Made by a program: the position numbers and the translations under genes. From Treponema denticola ATCC 35405 (GTDB taxonomy: Bacteria; Spirochaetota; Spirochaetia; Treponematales; Treponemataceae), in contig NC_002967.9 in the NCBI RefSeq assembly GCF_000008185.1, forward strand, positions 868,001 through 932,000: a stretch of 64,000 nucleotides of DNA, in the 5' to 3' direction. The notes below the pieces were generated by a model, which searched no databases, had not been told where the DNA came from, and saw only the letters and a list, made by a program, of their open reading frames with translations. Position 1 is the stretch's first letter, and every line of letters starts with the position of its first letter. Shown here one piece after another: positions 44,466 through 52,367 of the stretch.

Positions 44466-46253
44466 ATGAATAAAAAATCAAAAGGAATATTCGACAGTGT
44501 TTTTTATTATTCAAATGAAGGAAAACCGTTTCTTATTGCAAGCATTTTTTTATCTACGGTAGGAATGTTATGCAATGCCGTTCCATATATATCGGTATAT
44601 TTTATAGGCAAAATATTTTTAACCGGCGGAGAAAGGGGCGGTGTTTTCTTTTGGATAATGGTTGCAGGTGCTGCCGTTTTATGTAATTTAATTTTTTCAT
44701 TTTTAGGCAGTTTGGGCTGCCATAGGGTGGCGTTTAAAATTTTATATAGGTATCGAATTAAGCTGATGGAACATTTAGGAAAATTACCGCTCGGTTTTTT
44801 TTCCAAAAACACAAGCGGCTCCATTCAAAAAATAATGGATGAAAATATCGAAAAATTAGAAGGGGTTATCGCTCACATGTTGCCTGATTTGACGGGTTCC
44901 TTTGTTGTGCTGGTGTTACTCTTATTAGGAATTGCCTATCTTAATTGGCTTATGGCAATTACGGTGCTCATTTCGTTGGTGCTTGCCTTTTTCTTTCAGG
45001 CTTTAATTTTTGGCGGAGAAAAAGCAAAAGAAAGATATGCAAACTATATGAAACTTTCAGCCGATATTACCGGTCATTTTTCAGAGTATGTAAAAGGAAT
45101 GGCGGAAGTAAAACTGTTTGGACGGGCAGGCGGCATATCAAAAAATTTGGAGCACAGCCTTGACGGATGTCTTGACTGGGAAATAACCAATTATAAAAGA
45201 TCCGCTTTTTTTATGAGCATGTATAAAAGTATTATCCTATCTCTTCTTAGCTTTGTCGTTCCGGTCGGCGGTTTTTTGATTTTTAAAAATCCTGCAGGAG
45301 ATACGGTTTTATCGGTTATTATGGCATTGATTATCGTGCCTGCACTGTACGACCCGCTTTTAACCTGTATAGATTATGCAAATCAAATCAATTTTGCAAA
45401 AGCAGGTCTTGCGCAGATAGACGGTATTTTAAATGAGCCCGTTTTTAAAGCAAAAAACAATGAGGAAAAAGAAAAGGGGGCATCAGTGTATTTTGATTCG
45501 GTTTCATTTTCGTATCAAAGTGAGGCAGACCCCTTACGGAAGCAAGCTCTTGATACCGTTTCATTTACTTGCAACGAAAATGAAATGACTGCTTTGGTCG
45601 GAGAATCGGGAAGCGGAAAATCCACCATAGGGCAACTGCTTTTGCGCTTTTGGGATGTGCATGAAGGAAGTATAAAGATCGGAGGAAAGGATATAAAGAG
45701 CTTTGATACGGAAGACTTAATGGAAAAAATCGCCTTTGTTTTCCAGGACACTCATATCTTTTCGGATACGGTACGAAATAATATTTCGATGAATAAAAAC
45801 TGCTCCGATGAAACGATAATCGAAGCGGCTAAAAAAGCGAGATGCCACGATTTTATTATGAACCTTCCCGATAAATATGACACCCTAATCGGTTCGGGGA
45901 ATATAAAGCTGTCAGGCGGAGAAGCTCAACGGATTTCGATAGCAAGGGTTTTTTTAAAAGATTCTAAAATAGTTATTTTGGACGAAGCCTTGGCCTATAC
46001 CGATGCGGAAAATGAAAACTTGATACAGGAAGCAATTAGAAATCTTATCAAAGATAAAACGGTCATTGTCATTGCGCACCGGCTGAAAAGCATTATGGAT
46101 GCGGATAAGATTATCGTTTTAAGAGAAGGAAAAATTATAGAAGAGGGCACGCACAAAAGCCTTATGGAAAAAGACGGAGCATATAAAATGCTGTGGGATT
46201 TACAGTTTGAAGCGGAAACATGGGAAATAGCAAGCAAGGGAGGTGAACTGTAA
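44466..46253 (+). CDS. Exporter-fold ABC half-transporter, subunit A (YbtP/IrtA-like)
   Basis: The 595-residue protein has an N-terminal six-helix type IV membrane domain (to about residue 320) and a C-terminal ATPase with Walker A 'GESGSGKST', signature 'LSGGEAQRIS', Walker B 'IVILDEALAYTD' and 'IAHRL'. The Walker B extension D-E-A-x-x-x-T-D-A-E-N is shared with the half-transporter at 57394 and resembles siderophore-importing half-transporters (YbtPQ, IrtAB) as I remember them. ATG 44466 is preferred to 44454 because GGAG lies between them. Its stop overlaps the partner start. Confidence 0.87.
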   Translation: MNKKSKGIFDSVFYYSNEGKPFLIASIFLSTVGMLCNAVPYISVYFIGKIFLTGGERGGVFFWIMVAGAAVLCNLIFSFLGSLGCHRVAFKILYRYRIKLMEHLGKLPLGFFSKNTSGSIQKIMDENIEKLEGVIAHMLPDLTGSFVVLVLLLLGIAYLNWLMAITVLISLVLAFFFQALIFGGEKAKERYANYMKLSADITGHFSEYVKGMAEVKLFGRAGGISKNLEHSLDGCLDWEITNYKRSAFFMSMYKSIILSLLSFVVPVGGFLIFKNPAGDTVLSVIMALIIVPALYDPLLTCIDYANQINFAKAGLAQIDGILNEPVFKAKNNEEKEKGASVYFDSVSFSYQSEADPLRKQALDTVSFTCNENEMTALVGESGSGKSTIGQLLLRFWDVHEGSIKIGGKDIKSFDTEDLMEKIAFVFQDTHIFSDTVRNNISMNKNCSDETIIEAAKKARCHDFIMNLPDKYDTLIGSGNIKLSGGEAQRISIARVFLKDSKIVILDEALAYTDAENENLIQEAIRNLIKDKTVIVIAHRLKSIMDADKIIVLREGKIIEEGTHKSLMEKDGAYKMLWDLQFEAETWEIASKGGEL

Positions 46254-47998
46254 TGAAAGAACTGATAAGAAAATCTACAATGGGGCATCCCAAACAAATG
46301 ACGGAACCGGTGATATGGTATTTTTTGGAAGGCTTTACCGTCGGTTTTCCGGCAGTAGCGGTTTATTTTGCAATTAATCTTTTTATTACATATTTTAACA
46401 ATCCTTCAATCATCTTTGATAAGGGATATTGGAATATAGCCCTCTGGCTTGCAGGGTTTTTCCTTTTGCAGTTGACGGTCAGTACGGTTACCTTTTTAAA
46501 AACCTTTCTTCCCGGTGCCCGTAACTCTGCACAGAACAAAAAAGACTTTATTCAAAAAATAAAAAGATTACCGCTCGGTTTTTTTTCTAAAACTCGTTCC
46601 GGAGAACTTATCAATACATTTACCGGAGATTTTTTAGCGATTGAGCAGGGTATGGTCGGCTCTTTTACGGGATTGTTCGGTGTTGTTTTTTCCTGCATCT
46701 TAACATCGGTTTTTATGTTTTGGTTTAATTGGAAAATGGCGCTTGCCTTTTATATTGCACTCCCGATTTCCGCGATTATTATTTTAATTTCTTTTAAGGT
46801 ATTGGGAAACTTAATTGTAAGCTCAAGAACGGCAAAAGATAATACTGCAGAAGCGCTCAATGAATATCTTTCCGGTATGAAAATTCTTAGGAGCTACAAT
46901 CAAATAGGAAAGGGTTTTTCCAAACTTGAAGATGCCTACAAAAACCTAAAAGATATCAGTATAAGAGGAGAAACATTGGGCGGCTCCTTTTTAGGTTTTG
47001 CCTTAACATTTGCACGGGCAGGTCTTCCGCTTATGTGTTTTGCCGGAACCTATCTTATTGTCGGCGGCGAAATAGGCTTAACCGAATTTTTAAGTATCAT
47101 TATTATCGGCACCAAAATCATAAGTCCGCTTCTTACATGGATTCGGTACACCGCCGTTCTTAGAATGCAGTATGTCAGTGCAACAAGAATCGACAATGCT
47201 ATGAAGAAAAAAGAATTAAGCGGTGAAAAGTCAATACAAGTAAAAGATTTGGGCGATATTGAGTTTGCACATACGAGTTTTTCATATTTACAAGGGAAAA
47301 ATGTTATTGATGATATATCCTGCACTTTTAAGAAAAACTCGCTTACCGCCATTGTGGGGCAGAGCGGCGGAGGAAAATCCACCATATTAAAACTTATCGC
47401 ACGGTTTTGGGATGTAAAGTCGGGAAGTATAAAAATCGGCGGTGTTTCACTCAATGAAATAAATCCCGATCAGTGGCTTAAACATATTTCAATGGTACTG
47501 CAAGAGGTCTATCTTTTCCATGACACTATAAGAGAAAACATTATGTTCGGAAACAAAAACGCAACGGAAGAAGATATGATTCGCGCTTCAAAATTAGCAG
47601 GCTGTCATGAGTTTATAGAAAAACTGCCTGAAGGATATAACACCATTGTAGGTGAGGGCGGTTCCACCTTATCGGGCGGTGAAAAGCAAAGGATTTCAAT
47701 TGCCAGAGCAATTCTTAAAAACGCACCGATTTTATTACTTGATGAACCTACAGCGAGCTTAGACTCAAAAAATGAAGTATTGGTTCAAAAGGCCATATCA
47801 AACTTGGTTAAAGATAAAACCGTCATCATGATTGCTCATCGCTTAAAAGCCATAAAGAACGCCGACAAGATTATCGTATTGGATAAGGGCCGCATTGTGG
47901 AAGAAGGCAGGCACTCCGAACTGTTGGAGAAGCAAGGCCTGTACGCACGGCTGTGGCATTTACAAAATAAATCAAAAGAATGGAAGATTTCATTATAG
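46253..47998 (+). CDS. Exporter-fold ABC half-transporter, subunit B (YbtQ/IrtB-like)
   Basis: This 581-residue half-transporter has Walker A 'GQSGGGKST', signature 'LSGGEKQRIS', Walker B 'ILLLDEPTASLDS' and 'IAHRL'. The D-E-P-T-A-S-L-D ending differs from subunit A, so the two are distinct types that most likely form a heterodimer. The start overlaps the previous stop (TAATG). An S component and EcfT/EcfA genes follow in the same operon. Confidence 0.87.
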   Translation: MKELIRKSTMGHPKQMTEPVIWYFLEGFTVGFPAVAVYFAINLFITYFNNPSIIFDKGYWNIALWLAGFFLLQLTVSTVTFLKTFLPGARNSAQNKKDFIQKIKRLPLGFFSKTRSGELINTFTGDFLAIEQGMVGSFTGLFGVVFSCILTSVFMFWFNWKMALAFYIALPISAIIILISFKVLGNLIVSSRTAKDNTAEALNEYLSGMKILRSYNQIGKGFSKLEDAYKNLKDISIRGETLGGSFLGFALTFARAGLPLMCFAGTYLIVGGEIGLTEFLSIIIIGTKIISPLLTWIRYTAVLRMQYVSATRIDNAMKKKELSGEKSIQVKDLGDIEFAHTSFSYLQGKNVIDDISCTFKKNSLTAIVGQSGGGKSTILKLIARFWDVKSGSIKIGGVSLNEINPDQWLKHISMVLQEVYLFHDTIRENIMFGNKNATEEDMIRASKLAGCHEFIEKLPEGYNTIVGEGGSTLSGGEKQRISIARAILKNAPILLLDEPTASLDSKNEVLVQKAISNLVKDKTVIMIAHRLKAIKNADKIIVLDKGRIVEEGRHSELLEKQGLYARLWHLQNKSKEWKISL

Positions 47999-48017
47999 AA
48001 CTTCGGGAGGAATACAA

Positions 48018-48617
48018 ATGAATAAGAAAATCGGATTAAAGGATATTGTCCTTATTACATTGCTTACCGCCATTATGATCGGCATACAAACGGTAGTATT
48101 AATGCCGTTTATAACAAATCTAAAATTTGTTATTTGGTTTGTAGGCGGAATCGATGGGGTATTGTGCGGCATCATTTATTGTTTGATGATAGCAAAGGCT
48201 CCTAAATTGGGAACGGCTTTTATATTCTCGTTTATTTTTGCCGTGTATTATTTTTTTGTAAACAGTATGATTATCATCAGTGCAATGATAGCCGGTGCAG
48301 GCTTGGTTATGGAACTTATCCTGTGGAACAACGGCTATAAGAATAAAATAAAAGCAACTATTGCATATGTACTGTTCGGTTTGACGATAATGCTGGCTCC
48401 CAATGTGCTTATTTTTTTGCAAAAAGATGCGATGATTGCAGGATTACAGGCAAATGGATTGACACAAGAATATATTGATTCGATATTCGCAGTTTATAGT
48501 GCTGAAAATATAGGCATCGGTATGCTTCTTACTGCTATCGGCTCCATTGCGGGTACGCAAATCGGGTATCGACTATTGAATAGATATTTTATTTCCGGCG
48601 GAATGGTAGAAAAATAA
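48018..48617 (+). CDS. ECF transporter S component (MptD-like), first copy
   Basis: The 199-residue membrane protein has five to six hydrophobic segments with 'DIVLITLLTAIMIGIQ' at the start and small-residue-rich helices typical of S components, the substrate-binding subunits of ECF transporters. GGGAGG precedes ATG 48018. It sits between the half-transporters and its EcfT/EcfA. The substrate is not evident from sequence. Confidence 0.8.
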   Translation: MNKKIGLKDIVLITLLTAIMIGIQTVVLMPFITNLKFVIWFVGGIDGVLCGIIYCLMIAKAPKLGTAFIFSFIFAVYYFFVNSMIIISAMIAGAGLVMELILWNNGYKNKIKATIAYVLFGLTIMLAPNVLIFLQKDAMIAGLQANGLTQEYIDSIFAVYSAENIGIGMLLTAIGSIAGTQIGYRLLNRYFISGGMVEK

Positions 48618-48620
48618 GGT

Positions 48621-49337
48621 ATGCCGGCAGAAAACAAAAAATATATTCCCGATATAAGAGTAAACCTCTTTCTTGCCGTTGCCGGCAGTATAGCCGTTTT
48701 GACCTATAAAAATGAAATTACTTTTATAGCAGCGTTTGCTGTTTCCATAGTTTTTATTTTAGTTCAAAGAGAATACAAAAAGGCATTCACCTTTGTTTTA
48801 ATTTTTTTGCTGCTCTTTTTGTTTTCTCACCTTACGGTCGGAATAACAAAACTTCAAACCTTATGGCTATTCGCAGCCGTTACAAGGCATCTTTTAATCC
48901 CGCTTTCTCTTGTGTCGGGAATTTCGGATAGACCTCCGGGAATGCTTCTCGAAGTTTTTCATCGGCTGCATTTACCGAAAGGGTTCGGTATTTCAGTTAT
49001 TGTGTTATTACGATTTTTACCCACGATTAAGTATGAATTAAAAGCGATACGAGGTGCCTTAAAGTTTAGGGGAATAGGAATATCGCTATTAAACACGGTT
49101 TTTCACTTACCAAAAAATTTTTATTTAACATTGATACCGCTGCTTATCAGAACCGTGCGTATTTCGGATGAAATAACAGCGGCAGCACTTACTCGCGGAA
49201 TTGAGGTGAACAATGCTATTGTCAGTTTTTCGGAAGTTTGGTGGACAAAAAAGGATAGCGTTGCATTGGTAATGTTATTAGCCGGTTTTATCTGCCTAAA
49301 AATTATAGAAATAAAATGGGGTTGGAAATGGCGGTAG
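48621..49337 (+). CDS. Energy-coupling factor transmembrane protein EcfT, first copy
   Basis: The 238-residue protein has the EcfT/CbiQ layout: membrane helices, then a cytoplasmic coupling region with 'LKFRGIGIS' and 'AAALTRGIEVNN', the A-R/T-G-type coupling helices that dock on the ATPases, and a C-terminal membrane helix. It lies three bases after the S-component stop and overlaps the EcfA gene. Confidence 0.88.
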   Translation: MPAENKKYIPDIRVNLFLAVAGSIAVLTYKNEITFIAAFAVSIVFILVQREYKKAFTFVLIFLLLFLFSHLTVGITKLQTLWLFAAVTRHLLIPLSLVSGISDRPPGMLLEVFHRLHLPKGFGISVIVLLRFLPTIKYELKAIRGALKFRGIGISLLNTVFHLPKNFYLTLIPLLIRTVRISDEITAAALTRGIEVNNAIVSFSEVWWTKKDSVALVMLLAGFICLKIIEIKWGWKWR

Positions 49338-50752
49338 AACTGCAAAATTATTCTTTTTCCTATGACGGTAGAACACAGATTTTGAATAATATAAATATAA
49401 AAGTCAATCAAGGTGAGTTTGTTGTCATTACCGGTCTTTCAGGCTGCGGAAAAACGACCCTTATACGTGTATTAAACGGACTGTGCCCGCATTTTTATTC
49501 CGGTACGGTACAGGGAAGATATGAGTTATATGGTAAAGATGCCAAGAATATGAGCATTGGTGAGCTTTCAAAATATTGGGGCTCTGTGTTTCAAGATCCG
49601 CGAAGTCAATTTTTAGCAAGAAAAGTGAAAGATGAATTAGTCATTGCTATGGAAAATGCTTGTGAAGATAGGGTTTTGATGAAGAATAAGCTTGAAGAAG
49701 CCGCAAGGGAGCTCGAAATAGAAAAGATTTTAGATACTGATATGATGTATCTTTCAAGCGGAGAAAAGCAAAAAGTTGCAATAGGCTCCGTATTTTGTAC
49801 ACAACCTAAAGGCTTCGTGTTAGATGAACCCTCTGCGAATTTAGATAGTGCGGCGACAAGCGGATTAGCCGAATTTTTAAAAAGAGTCAAAGAAAAAGGC
49901 TGTACGGTTGTTATTTCCGAACACCGTTTACATTATTTAAAAAAATTAATAGATCGCTTAATTATAATGAAAGACGGACAAATTATAAAAGACATGTCAA
50001 AGCATGAAATACATTCTTTAAATAATTTTGATTTGAGAAACCTTGGACTGAGGCAATTTAATTTACCTAAAATAAATGTAGATAAAAAGGTTAATGGGGA
50101 TAATTCTTTCGCTGCTTGCAAAGGGATTGTTTATATAAAAAATTGTTATCGCATATTAGAAACTGTTGACCTCAATTTAGAAAGCGGAAAGGTTCATGTT
50201 ATTGTAGGAGAAAACGGGGCGGGGAAAAGCAGTCTTTGCAAAATCATTACCGGTTTATACAAGCAAACGGAAGGCGGTATGTATATCGATACGGCACCGG
50301 TAAAGAAAAAAGAGCGATTACAAAGAACCTTTTTTGTAGGACAGGACATAGATTATCAGCTATACGGTTACTCCATAAGAAACGAATTTCAAATCGGAAA
50401 TAAAAGGCTTACCGATGAAAAAATAAAAGCTTGCCTTGATGAACTACATTTAAAAATTTCCCTTGATACAAATCCTCAGGTTCTTTCAGGAGGGCAAAAA
50501 CAAAGATTGCTTATTGGAATAGCTTATCTGAGCGGACGGGATATTATTGTCTTTGATGAGCCTACTAGCGGGCTTGATGGGTTCCACATGAAAATCATTG
50601 CTGATTTGTTCCGGTATCTTGCAGAAAAAGGAAAAACTATTATTGTCATCACACATGACATCGAGTTTACCGCAGAAGTCGCTGATACCATTATATACAT
50701 GAGTAAGGGGAAAATACAGTATCATAAATATATTACGAATGAAAATCGATGA
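49328..50752 (+). CDS. Double-domain ECF ATPase (EcfA-EcfA' fusion), first copy
   Basis: The 474-residue protein fuses two ABC ATPase domains: domain 1 with 'GLSGCGKTT', 'SSGEKQKVAIG' and 'GFVLDEPSANLD', and domain 2 with 'GENGAGKSS', 'LSGGQKQRLL' and 'IIVFDEPTSGLD'. Such fusions replace the EcfA1-EcfA2 heterodimer. The start overlaps the EcfT stop; ATG 49316 is an alternative. It completes the first ECF module. Confidence 0.9.
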   Translation: MAVELQNYSFSYDGRTQILNNINIKVNQGEFVVITGLSGCGKTTLIRVLNGLCPHFYSGTVQGRYELYGKDAKNMSIGELSKYWGSVFQDPRSQFLARKVKDELVIAMENACEDRVLMKNKLEEAARELEIEKILDTDMMYLSSGEKQKVAIGSVFCTQPKGFVLDEPSANLDSAATSGLAEFLKRVKEKGCTVVISEHRLHYLKKLIDRLIIMKDGQIIKDMSKHEIHSLNNFDLRNLGLRQFNLPKINVDKKVNGDNSFAACKGIVYIKNCYRILETVDLNLESGKVHVIVGENGAGKSSLCKIITGLYKQTEGGMYIDTAPVKKKERLQRTFFVGQDIDYQLYGYSIRNEFQIGNKRLTDEKIKACLDELHLKISLDTNPQVLSGGQKQRLLIGIAYLSGRDIIVFDEPTSGLDGFHMKIIADLFRYLAEKGKTIIVITHDIEFTAEVADTIIYMSKGKIQYHKYITNENR

Positions 50753-50812
50753 TGTAAGTATGTTCAACTTGCGAAGTGCTTTAAGTTTTCATGCGGACGA
50801 TAAAACTTTGTC

Positions 50813-50841
50813 TTGACAAATACGTGTTTTGAATATATAGT
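50813..50841 (+). promoter_or_regulatory. Promoter of the GNAT fragment, predicted leaderless
   Basis: TTGACA (50813-50818), 17-base spacer, TATAGT (50836-50841). The ATG at 50850 is eight bases after the -10 and has no Shine-Dalgarno sequence. Confidence 0.75.
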
Positions 50842-50849
50842 AAGATTCG

Positions 50850-50948
50850 ATGATTAACTTAAGAATAATTGATGAGAATAATTTTCAAGCATGTATAAAT
50901 TATAATGATTTACGGTATATTTTATTTAGTATATTTATAAAAAAATGA
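50850..50948 (+). pseudogene. N-terminal fragment of a GNAT acetyltransferase gene
   Basis: Thirty-two codons from ATG 50850 begin 'MINLRIIDENNFQACIN', a typical first strand-helix of GNAT acetyltransferases, then run into AT-rich sequence and stop at 50946-50948. The base after the stop is the end of the reverse-strand HIT gene. The catalytic acetyl-CoA domain is missing. The promoter is intact, so this looks like a gene whose body was deleted. Confidence 0.5.
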
Positions 50949-51404
50949 TTAAGCTTTTTTAAGATGTTCTAATAGTTTTACTTTCATATCATATAATTCT
51001 TCTGATGTAGGACGGTTTGCAGCATCATACATTTTATCTATTGGGTACCACCATACAGGCCCCTTACCATGAAGCCCATGTCCTTCTAAATCTCCGTTTA
51101 TTCTTGGGAATAAATGCCAATGTAAATGAGTATCGCCATTTCCTAATAATTCGTAATTCATTTTTTCAGCATGGAAAGCTTTATAAACCGCTTCAGCTAT
51201 AATTGACATTTCTTCTAAGAACTTCATTTTAAAATCATTTTCAAGCTGAAATATTTCGGTCTTATGTTCTTTGCAAAGAAATAAAGTATACCCTTTAAAA
51301 TGTTGATGATCCCCAATAACTACATAACCGGTTTCAAGTTCTTTTACATAATATGGATTATTTCCATTTTTTATCATTTCAATTCTTTTGCATATTAAGC
51401 ACAT
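50949..51404 (-). CDS. HIT-family protein
   Basis: The 151-residue protein has the histidine-triad motif HLHWHLFP (H93, H95, H97) and an N-terminal CLIC pair with a later Cys that may bind metal. HIT proteins hydrolyse nucleotidyl bonds such as AMP-lysine, ApnA or sulphate/phosphoramidate adducts. ATG 51404 is chosen because GGAG lies before it. It is alone on the minus strand between two transport operons. Confidence 0.9.
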   Translation of the reverse strand: MCLICKRIEMIKNGNNPYYVKELETGYVVIGDHQHFKGYTLFLCKEHKTEIFQLENDFKMKFLEEMSIIAEAVYKAFHAEKMNYELLGNGDTHLHWHLFPRINGDLEGHGLHGKGPVWWYPIDKMYDAANRPTSEELYDMKVKLLEHLKKA

Positions 51405-51469
51405 GTTTGTCTCCAAATACTTGTTTTTTATAAAAAATATTTATTACAACTATAAATTATTATAACTTT

Positions 51470-52222
51470 TTAAAGAGAAGATATACGGCCGCTGCCTGAA
51501 CTTTTAGTCTCAATAACAGGATTACCCTTATAACGGACGGAACCGGAGCCGCTGATATCGGCTTTTAAATGCCGTGTAACCCATACTTTTGCAGAACCGG
51601 AACCTGAAATTGAAATATCAGCCTTTTCAGTTTCAAAATCGGTTGTTTTTATATCCCCTGAACCGGAGACATCCGCTATCATATTTTCGGCTTTTCCCGT
51701 TGCGGAAAAATCGCTTGAACCGGATACGTCCACCTTTAGAGTGTTTACTGTAATATCGCGTGCGGTAATATTACCGCTGCCTGAGATATCTATCGACATT
51801 GAATCTTTAGGCATATTGAATGATGAAATGGTACCGGTAAGTGAACCGAACGTCTGCAACTTTATTAAAGAAGGCATTGTAATAAAGACTTTACGGCGAG
51901 TCGGTGATATGCTGTATCTGTATCCAGACTTAAAACCGATGTTAAGAGTGGTACCTGTAAGTGATATATCCAAATAGGGGAAAATATTTTCATCCGTTTC
52001 AATTTGAATGGAAAAGGTTTCGCTATACCTTATATCGGCAGTCCAGCCGCCCTTGATGCAAACAGCATTAAAATCGCTTTCTGGGAATGATTTAGTTTCT
52101 ATCTTTCCGTTTCCTTTAATGACTTCGTCCGAACCGGAAAAAGATTGGCAGCCGATACAAATAACCAAAAGAGCTGTTATCACGGCAGCTTTTACAATAC
52201 CGATTAGTTTGACTTTATTCAT
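51470..52222 (-). CDS. GIN-domain (DUF2807) putative lipoprotein
   Basis: A signal peptide ends at ICIGC (lipobox, C25). The rest of the 250 residues is a right-handed beta-helix-like DUF2807/head GIN domain with many S-G-S repeats ('IDISGSGNITARDI', 'VDVSGSSDFSATG', 'ISGSGSAKV'). Function is unknown; family members are envelope adhesin- or sensor-like proteins. AAAGGAG precedes the ATG. Confidence 0.85.
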   Translation of the reverse strand: MNKVKLIGIVKAAVITALLVICIGCQSFSGSDEVIKGNGKIETKSFPESDFNAVCIKGGWTADIRYSETFSIQIETDENIFPYLDISLTGTTLNIGFKSGYRYSISPTRRKVFITMPSLIKLQTFGSLTGTISSFNMPKDSMSIDISGSGNITARDITVNTLKVDVSGSSDFSATGKAENMIADVSGSGDIKTTDFETEKADISISGSGSAKVWVTRHLKADISGSGSVRYKGNPVIETKSSGSGRISSL

Positions 52223-52328
52223 AAAAACTCCTTTATATAAGTTTCTTTTTCTTTATAATAATACTTTAAAGTCTCGGACATGTCAATGCTGAAAAAAACT
52301 TTGTAAAATCTGCTTAATCAATCTCTTC

Positions 52329-52357
52329 TTGCCAAATTTCCCGTTTTTTGGTATACT
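52329..52357 (+). promoter_or_regulatory. Promoter of the UvrD/PcrA gene, predicted leaderless
   Basis: TTGCCA (52329-52334), 17-base spacer, TATACT (52352-52357), then ten pyrimidine-rich bases and ATG 52368. No Shine-Dalgarno sequence is possible; the transcript would start within about four bases of the ATG. Confidence 0.75.
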
Positions 52358-52367
52358 CACCCCTCCT

